Part shown: positions 1-4,300 of the stretch, one piece after another
Layout of the letters: every line of letters begins with the position of its first letter
Numbering within the stretch: position 1 is the first letter of the stretch
Assembly: GCA_030631415.1 (NCBI GenBank)
Contig: DAOVLE010000263.1
Location: 1 to 6,532 of the forward strand
DNA from: JAAEQG01 sp023133475
GTDB lineage: Bacteria; Planctomycetota; Phycisphaerae; UBA1845
DNA: 6,532 nt
Direction of reading: 5' to 3'
Program-made: the position numbers and the translations under genes
The notes under the pieces: generated by a model
What the model saw: the letters and a program-made list of their open reading frames with translations, nothing else
Database searches by the model: none
What the model was told of the DNA's origin: nothing

Positions 1-38
1 ACATTGGGAATCGCCACGGACGATTTAATCGATAGCCC

Positions 39-107
39 CTTTAGCGGTAGGGGACGCGAATCGCGTGGAGTATTCGCGTCCCCCACGGCTAAAGCCATGG
101 GCCACCC
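39..107. repeat. Imperfect palindrome built from a dispersed hairpin repeat
   Basis: The left arm 39-61 (CTTTAGCGGTAGGGGACGCG plus AAT) is the reverse complement of the right arm 72-94 with only 2 mismatches in 23, around a 10-nt spacer. The right part, read on the minus strand from 107 to 78, is a 30-nt unit that recurs on the plus strand at 6259-6288 with two differences. Inside the unit is a small hairpin (83-100) with a 7-bp stem and a TTTA loop when read on the minus strand. The structure looks like two facing copies of one repeat. No gene is seen in 1-410, and nothing is recognised in 1-38. Confidence 0.8.
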
Positions 108-410
108 AAGCCGGGTTACACGAAATGCAACGCCCAATTGAAGTGTAGACAGAAAAAATCAGCCGCACCACAGAGCATGGCCACACCCATTTCGCCGTTT
201 TTTTGATGCCCGGTGCTGGCGTGGTGGTGGATTTTGGTGTATGCTACCAAACTCCGCATGTTCGGCAGTATTGGGCTAGAAGCGGTCTAGCCACCGACAG
301 GCGAGATTATCTGGTGCATGTCTTGGCTACGAACCACGTGGCATTTAACCCTTGTGGCTGGGGCAAATTGGGCTGTCGGCGAACGTCGCCGGCGAAGAGT
401 GAAGAACCTG
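108..410 (+). other. Gene-free leader upstream of rpsA
   Basis: About 300 bases without a convincing gene. Short open frames here (for example from 203) lack a ribosome binding site and family-like sequence. Two perfect small hairpins are visible. One is GGCTAGA/TCTAGCC at 274-292 with a 5-nt loop. The other is CGGCGA/TCGCCG at 377-391 with a 3-nt loop, ending about 10 nt before the purine-rich stretch that precedes the rpsA start. A T-run lies at 198-204. I could not place a convincing -35/-10 promoter. The region probably holds the rpsA promoter and 5' leader, which is inferred from position only. Confidence 0.5.
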
Positions 411-2216
411 ATGGTAGATTACAACCTCATCAACGAACTGGGCATTGACGAAAACGAAGAGTTGGCCAACCTGTTAGGAGACGTCTCCGACGAACAGGTA
501 TCAGTCACCATGCTGGGCGAGCATGAGCACGCACATACCCCCGGCACTATCCTGAAGGGACGGATCGTCGGCCGGGCTGGTGACGATGTGGTAGTTGATG
601 TGGGGTTGAAAAGCGAGGGGGTCATCCCCGTGCACGAGTGGGACGATCCCAGCAGTATTGACATTGGCGACAACCTCGATGTGTGGCTGGACACTATTGA
701 TTCCGAGAGCGGGCTGATCGTTCTCTCCAAGCGCAAGGCGGACCGCTTGCTCAACTGGCAGCGCATCGTCGAGACCACCAAGGAAGGGGACAACATCAAA
801 GGTCGAGGCATGCGTAAGATCAAGGGCGGCTTGCTGGTGGACATCGGCGTGCCGGTCTTCCTTCCCGCCTCGCAGGTGGACATCCGCCGCCCCGGCGACA
901 TCGGCGAGTTCATCGGGCGCGAGATCGAAGCCAAGGTGCTCAAGATCGACACGGAACGTCGCAACATCGTCATCTCGCGGCGAAAGCTGATCGAGGAACG
1001 GCGAATCGCCGCCAAAACCAAACTGCTCGAAGAGATCGAGGTGGGGCAGATTCGCAAGGGCGTGGTCAAGAACATCGCCGACTTCGGAGCATTCGTCGAT
1101 CTGGGAGGCATCGACGGCCTGCTGCACATCACCGATATGAGTTGGGACCGCGTCACGCACCCCTCCGACGTGCTCAATCTCGACCAGGAGATTGAGATCA
1201 AGGTGCTCAACATCGACCGCGACAAAGAGAAGATCGCCCTGGGGCTCAAGCAGCTCAAGCCCAACCCGTGGGAAACCATCGAAGATCGCTACCCCAAGGG
1301 TGGCAAGCTCAAGGGCGAGGTGGTCAACATCATGAATTACGGGGCCTTTGTGAAACTCGAGCCCGGTGTCGAGGGGCTGGTTCATATCAGTGAAATGAGC
1401 TGGACCCGGCGCATCAATCATCCTTCCGAGATGCTGACCGTTGGCGAGGAGATCGAGATCGTCGTTCTCGACATCAATAAGGACAAGCAGGAAATCTCGC
1501 TGGGCATCAAGCAGACCGAGGTGAACCCCTGGACCCAGGTGGCGGAGAAGTATCCTCCCAACACCCGCATCCAGGGTCGCGTGCGGAACCTGACCAACTA
1601 CGGGGCCTTTGTGGAGATTGAGGAGGGGATCGACGGCCTGCTGCACGTCTCCGACCTGAGTTGGACCAAGAAGATCAGCCATCCTTCGGAGGTGCTCAAG
1701 AAGGCGCAGGAGATCGAGTGCGTCGTGCTCAAGGTGGAGGAGGACAAACAGCGGATCGCTCTGGGGCTCAAGCAGCTCCATGAGGACCCCTGGCTGCATG
1801 CGGTTCCGGAGAATTACATTCCCGGGCAGATTGTCGAGGGCACCGTCACCAAGATCACCAATTTCGGCGTGTTCGTCGAGCTGGAAGAGGACCTGGAAGG
1901 ATTACTGCACGTCAGTGAATTGAGTGACCACAAGGTGGAAGACCCCCACGAGATCGTCAAGATCGGGGAGAAGCTTCAGGTCAAGATTCTTCGTGTGGAT
2001 GTGGCTGACCGCAAGATCGGGCTTTCCAAGAAGCGTGCGGAATGGTCTGCCGAGCAGGAAGCCAAGGAAGGCGGCGGGAAGGATGCTCGTGTGCTACGCG
2101 GAGGGCTGGAAGGCATGGACGGTTTGGGGGCACTGACCATGGAGCACATCCGCAGGCCGACCGAACCGACGCAGCAGGAGGACACCGATTCCGAAGACCA
2201 TTCGGATGCTCAGTAG
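411..2216 (+). CDS. rpsA: 30S ribosomal protein S1, six S1 domains
   Basis: S1 is the large RNA-binding protein of the small ribosomal subunit that helps capture mRNA for initiation. The 601-residue product carries six OB-fold S1 repeats at about 44-110, 125-194, 210-282, 297-368, 383-456 and 470-542. Repeats 3-6 show the typical pattern: NxGAFV or similar, then G(I/V)(D/E)GL(L/V)H(I/V)S(D/E)(L/M)S, an HP(S) turn, and a closing I(A/S)LG(L/I)KQ strand. Repeats 1-2 are divergent, as in classical S1, where they bind the ribosome. A short N-terminal helix-like segment precedes them, and an acidic polar tail (about 543-601) ends the protein. Six domains match full-length S1. The ATG at 411 is preferred. 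The in-frame ATG at 318 would add 31 residues rich in Trp and Arg that fit no S1 family and has no Shine-Dalgarno sequence. The site before 411 is itself weak (GAAG, 6-nt spacing). The next gene is convergent. Confidence 0.95.
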   Translation: MVDYNLINELGIDENEELANLLGDVSDEQVSVTMLGEHEHAHTPGTILKGRIVGRAGDDVVVDVGLKSEGVIPVHEWDDPSSIDIGDNLDVWLDTIDSESGLIVLSKRKADRLLNWQRIVETTKEGDNIKGRGMRKIKGGLLVDIGVPVFLPASQVDIRRPGDIGEFIGREIEAKVLKIDTERRNIVISRRKLIEERRIAAKTKLLEEIEVGQIRKGVVKNIADFGAFVDLGGIDGLLHITDMSWDRVTHPSDVLNLDQEIEIKVLNIDRDKEKIALGLKQLKPNPWETIEDRYPKGGKLKGEVVNIMNYGAFVKLEPGVEGLVHISEMSWTRRINHPSEMLTVGEEIEIVVLDINKDKQEISLGIKQTEVNPWTQVAEKYPPNTRIQGRVRNLTNYGAFVEIEEGIDGLLHVSDLSWTKKISHPSEVLKKAQEIECVVLKVEEDKQRIALGLKQLHEDPWLHAVPENYIPGQIVEGTVTKITNFGVFVELEEDLEGLLHVSELSDHKVEDPHEIVKIGEKLQVKILRVDVADRKIGLSKKRAEWSAEQEAKEGGGKDARVLRGGLEGMDGLGALTMEHIRRPTEPTQQEDTDSEDHSDAQ

Positions 2217-2233
2217 GGCGGGTTCCACCCGCC
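2217..2233 (+). repeat. 7-bp hairpin abutting the rpsA stop codon
   Basis: GGCGGGT, a TCC loop and ACCCGCC form a perfect 7-bp stem starting on the base after the TAG stop of rpsA. No T-tract follows, so it is not a textbook intrinsic terminator. It may help end the transcript or protect its 3' end. ACCCGCCG (2227-2234) can pair instead with CGGCGGGT at 2253-2260, giving a competing stem. Confidence 0.55.
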
Positions 2234-2253
2234 GCAGCGCACTGAAAGCTTAC

Positions 2254-2466
2254 GGCGGGTGGCATGGTCAAGGACCACCCTCGATAACGTTACGATTTGC
2301 CCGATGACTTTTCGAGGTGGTTCTTGACCATGTTTTGCGCCGCACGCTTTCGCGCAGCGTGTACATGGCCAAGCTCCATCTTACGCCACAGCCGAGGTCT
2401 CCGTTTGTGAAACAGAGGCACCTTATGGCAACCTATCGTCGGAGACGCTTGGCCATGCCACCCGCC
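2254..2466. repeat. 213-bp nested inverted-repeat element
   Basis: The outer arms are GGCGGGTGGCATGGTCAAG (2254-2272) and its reverse complement at 2448-2466, matching at 18 of 19 bases. Nested inside are four further pairs. First, 2263-2283 pairs with 2313-2332 (one mismatch, one indel). Second is a CACGCT/AGCGTG hairpin at 2343-2361. Third, GTCTCCG (2397-2403) pairs with CGGAGAC (2440-2446). Fourth is a small hairpin inside that at about 2400-2418. The decamer CATGGYCAAG occurs four times, at 2263, 2323 (inverted), 2364 and 2448 (inverted). No transposase-like frame is convincing; the minus-strand open frame across it looks like a by-product. It could be a MITE-like non-autonomous element, a structured RNA, or a bidirectional terminator between convergent genes. 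Confidence 0.65.
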
Positions 2467-2480
2467 ACCCGCCTGTAGTG

Positions 2481-2936
2481 CTAACCCTCGCTGAGTTCTT
2501 TCTCGAAGATAACAAGGTTGTCGTGGTGTTGGCTGTCCCACCGGATGCCGACGATGTTGTATCCGTGGGTAATAGCGGTGTGGAGCATGGGGCGGTGGCG
2601 GTTATAGCACTCGAACCGCAGAAGCTCGTAGCCTCCCTGGTCGCGGGCCCAGGCCAGATGGGCTTCGAGCAGTTGCGATGCGATCCCCGCCCGGCGGTAA
2701 TCAGACAATACGCCGCATAGCCAGCCGAAATGTGTATCCGGTTTAAGCTCCATGCCGGTCAGGAACCCCACCGGGCGTCGCTCCAACTGGGCAATTAAAA
2801 TCAGGATATTGCGACGCCCCTCAAAACGGCGGCGTAGCGAATCCGCGTCACGCGGGGGGGCAAACACCTGGTTGTACAAATCGGCAACCAAGTCCAGCTC
2901 GCCCAATCCCACCGGGATGATGTCGGCGGTGGCCAT
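2481..2936 (-). CDS. GNAT-family N-acetyltransferase
   Basis: A 151-residue protein with a single GNAT fold, which transfers an acetyl group from acetyl-CoA to an amine. The substrate cannot be read from the sequence. The core shows a beta strand PVGFLTGMEL (about 55-64), then a strand into motif A at 75-90 (GVLSDYRRAGIASQLL). There R81-x-x-G84-x-A86 is the pyrophosphate-binding turn for CoA. Motif B follows around 107-130 (RFECYNRHRPML, then HGYNIVGI), with N112 at the usual Asn position. The protein ends in a typical final strand, about 141-148. The length is normal for a single-domain GNAT. The ATG at 2936 (read on the minus strand) has an AGGGAG Shine-Dalgarno sequence 5 nt upstream. The gene converges on rpsA, with the nested repeat element between them, and diverges from scpB. 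It is cytoplasmic, with no signal peptide or membrane segment. The family call is firm. Confidence 0.88.
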   Translation of the reverse strand: MATADIIPVGLGELDLVADLYNQVFAPPRDADSLRRRFEGRRNILILIAQLERRPVGFLTGMELKPDTHFGWLCGVLSDYRRAGIASQLLEAHLAWARDQGGYELLRFECYNRHRPMLHTAITHGYNIVGIRWDSQHHDNLVIFEKELSEG

Positions 2937-2941
2937 TTCGT

Positions 2942-2947
2942 CTCCCT
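2942..2947 (-). promoter_or_regulatory. Ribosome binding site of the GNAT gene
   Basis: On the minus strand, AGGGAG lies 5 nt before the ATG at 2936. It supports this start codon. Confidence 0.65.
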
Positions 2948-3097
2948 GCCTTCAGAGTCCACACTGAATCCTACCAGGATAATCGGCATTTGACGAGACC
3001 AGAGAGAAAACTTGAATTCCAGAGAGCAGTGTCAGCGGGAAGCGAATATTCAGTAAATCCGTATGCGGGATATCGTGGGTTTCGTAGTGGCAGTCTT

Positions 3098-3131
3098 GCG
3101 TTAGGCTCGGCATTTATGCCGGGCCTAGCGC
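3098..3131. repeat. 15-bp hairpin with TTTA loop
   Basis: GCGTTAGGCTCGGCA (3098-3112), loop TTTA, then TGCCGGGCCTAGCGC (3117-3131). All 15 positions pair if two T.G wobbles are allowed on the plus strand. No T-tract follows, so an intrinsic terminator is unlikely. Wobbles on one strand suggest that the plus-strand RNA is the structured form. It is probably a dispersed intergenic hairpin family. Confidence 0.7.
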
Positions 3132-3133
3132 GA

Positions 3134-3169
3134 CCCGTCGAGACGCGAAACTGTCTCGCCGAAAACGGG
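3134..3169. other. Second hairpin directly after the 15-bp hairpin
   Basis: CGAGAC (3139-3144) pairs with GTCTCG (3153-3158) across an 8-nt loop. CCCGT (3134-3138) and ACGGG (3165-3169) extend the stem after a 6-nt bulge. It lies 2 nt beyond the preceding hairpin, so the two may form one structured unit. Confidence 0.45.
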
Positions 3170-3237
3170 ACGGGGCACCCAAGCATCAGTACATGCGTCA
3201 CGGAGCACTACGCACAAAATCCCCACTTCCGCACTTG

Positions 3238-3266
3238 CCGTCCTCGCGTTCGGCGGAGCGGGACGG
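3238..3266 (+). other. Hairpin 15 nt upstream of the scpB start
   Basis: CCGTCC (3238-3243) pairs with GGACGG (3261-3266). CGC (3245-3247) pairs with GCG (3258-3260) after one bulged T. It sits in the expected 5' leader of scpB and could affect translation, but its function is unknown. Confidence 0.4.
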
Positions 3267-3280
3267 TATGATAGGCAACC

Positions 3281-4000
3281 GTGGACGAGAGTGTAGAACC
3301 AACCGATCTCCAGACACAGACCCCCGAGCAGGTGGAGGAACCCTCTGCTTCTGGTCTGTTGGGCGAAGACCCGGCTTTGCCAGCCGATGGGTTTGACGAT
3401 GCCGATCAGGCTATGGGCGAACCGACAGAGCCGGAAGCACCGGCGCCCGAGATTACCGTTGAGTCGGTGGTCGAGGCACTGCTGTTTGCCACCGATTCGC
3501 CGCTGCCGGCATCCAAAATCGCCCAACTGATTGGTGTGGGCGACGCTCGAGATGTCAAGAAGCACATCTGCGCCCTCAACGAGCAATACGAACAAAACGG
3601 CAATGCCTTCCGAATCGAAGCCATCGCCAAGGGCTACCAGATGTTGACCTTGCCGGCTTACAATGGATGGGTGGGCAAGCTGCTGAAGGTGCGTGATCAG
3701 TCGAAGCTGTCGGCAGCGGCGATGGAGACGCTGGCGATTGTCGCGTACAAGCAACCGCTATTGCGAGCCGATGCCGAAGCCATCCGCGGCGTTGCCTGTG
3801 GGGAGATGCTCAACAAACTCCGTGAGATGAACCTGGTGAAGATCGTGGGGCGTGCCGAGGAACCCGGTCGGCCTATGCTGTACGGCACAACCAATCACTT
3901 CCTCGAGGTTTTTGGTTTGAGTGGTTTGGCTGACTTGCCCAGCGTCGAATCCTTGCCGGCCCCTCCCGAGCCCTCGCCGGCAGCGGCTCCGCCGGATTGA
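3281..4000 (+). CDS. scpB: Segregation and condensation protein B
   Basis: ScpB dimers bind the kleisin ScpA and, with SMC, form the bacterial condensin that compacts and segregates the chromosome. The 239-residue product has two winged-helix domains. The first covers about 58-130 (opening ESVVEALLFATDSPLPASKI). The second covers about 142-218 and contains the family hallmarks LAIVAYKQPL (151-160), then EAIRGV, and VGRAEEPGRPMLYGTT (189-204), followed by FLEVFGL. An acidic, Pro-rich N-terminal segment (1-57) and a Pro/Ala-rich C-terminal tail flank the core and are probably disordered. GTG at 3281 is the first possible start after an in-frame TAG at 3272-3274. It has only a weak AGG 5 nt upstream. 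The ATG at 3413 (residue 45) would remove most of the acidic segment and cannot be excluded. scpA is not in the window. The usual neighbours rluB and cmk are also absent, although rpsA lies nearby. Confidence 0.93.
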   Translation: MDESVEPTDLQTQTPEQVEEPSASGLLGEDPALPADGFDDADQAMGEPTEPEAPAPEITVESVVEALLFATDSPLPASKIAQLIGVGDARDVKKHICALNEQYEQNGNAFRIEAIAKGYQMLTLPAYNGWVGKLLKVRDQSKLSAAAMETLAIVAYKQPLLRADAEAIRGVACGEMLNKLREMNLVKIVGRAEEPGRPMLYGTTNHFLEVFGLSGLADLPSVESLPAPPEPSPAAAPPD

Positions 4001-4098
4001 CCAACTTGCGGTTTACGCCCTTTTTTCACAGATGCCGTTGTCTCAAGCGTCTCTTGGGTCTAACCTGTCGGCGATGGCGCGGTCTGGAAGATGGGACC

Positions 4099-4265
4099 GA
4101 TGTAGGGTGGGTGGAGCTTCGCGGAGCGAAGCGCAACCCACCGCGCCGGCTAATAAGTCCAAAGTCCCTGGTCCAAAGTCCAAAGTCAGAAACCAACGGG
4201 ACTTTGGACTCGTCCCTGGCTGGTGGGTTCCACCTCGCTCCGCGAGGTTCCACCCACCCTACATC
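4099..4265. repeat. 167-bp composite: two facing hairpin repeats
   Basis: The left arm 4099-4142 and right arm 4222-4265 are inverted copies of one 44-nt unit. Each begins (or ends, inverted) with GATGTAG and folds into a hairpin: outer stem GGTGGGT/ACCCACC, a 3-nt by 3-nt internal loop, a 7-bp inner stem and a 3-nt loop. The inner stem is GCTTCGC/GCGAAGC in the left copy. In the right copy, read on the minus strand, it is ACCTCGC/GCGAGGT. Thus two base pairs differ with pairing kept. Between the arms lie heptamer repeats and a perfect 13-nt inverted repeat (4156-4168 with 4198-4210). Confidence 0.75.
4157..4191. repeat. Five tandem heptamers of the GTCCAAA type
   Basis: Units start every 7 bases: GTCCAAA (4157), GTCCCTG (4164), GTCCAAA (4171), GTCCAAA (4178) and GTCAGAA (4185). 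The inverted form TTTGGAC occurs at 4203-4209. It forms the core of the composite repeat. Confidence 0.75.
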
Positions 4266-4289
4266 CACTGCCTTTTTTGAGCACGAATT

Positions 4290-4294
4290 GGAGG
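4290..4294 (+). promoter_or_regulatory. Strong ribosome binding site fixing the GTG start
   Basis: GGAGG lies 6 nt before the GTG at 4301. This site decides the start over the in-frame ATG at 4223, which falls inside the hairpin repeat and would add 26 unrelated residues. Confidence 0.8.
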
Positions 4295-4300
4295 CACGAC

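Larger units (their letters stand above)
2937..3280. other. Divergent intergenic region between GNAT gene and scpB
   Basis: About 344 bases that must hold the starts of both divergent transcripts. No convincing gene is present: the open frame from 2990 has no ribosome binding site and no family-like sequence. The middle and right parts hold strong hairpins at 3098-3131, 3134-3169 and 3238-3266. No clear -35/-10 pair was recognised on either strand. Confidence 0.55.
4001..4300. other. Intergenic region scpB to radical SAM gene
   Basis: Exactly 300 bases with no convincing gene. It is dominated by the 167-bp composite repeat at 4099-4265. Two T-runs (about 4019-4026 and 4272-4277) follow no well-placed stem at the spacing expected of an intrinsic terminator. 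No promoter was recognised. The promoter of the downstream gene must lie in or before the repeat, or in the last 35 bases. Confidence 0.5.

Noticed and set aside
318..410. Upstream ATG extension of rpsA by 31 residues
   Set aside because: No Shine-Dalgarno sequence and atypical Trp/Arg-rich residues; ATG at 411 gives the expected S1 N-terminus.
501..1799. Long minus-strand open frame (432 codons) opposite rpsA, and another at 419-1279
   Set aside because: Both lie fully within the certain six-domain S1 gene. Their sequence is the low-complexity complement of its codon usage, with no family motif.
2290..2541. Minus-strand open frame of 83 codons across the nested palindrome, considered as a transposase remnant
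   Set aside because: Its sequence is mostly the repeat arms and it overlaps the end of the GNAT gene; no transposase motif is visible.
2990..3271. Plus-strand open frame of 93 codons before scpB
   Set aside because: No ribosome binding site, passes through hairpin repeats, and resembles no family I know.
4222..4277. Hairpin followed by a T-run, considered as an intrinsic terminator
   Set aside because: The T-run starts about 13 nt after the stem, and the site is only 23 nt before the next start codon.
4223..4300. Upstream ATG extension of the radical SAM gene by 26 residues
   Set aside because: It would translate through the hairpin repeat; GTG at 4301 has a GGAGG at ideal spacing.
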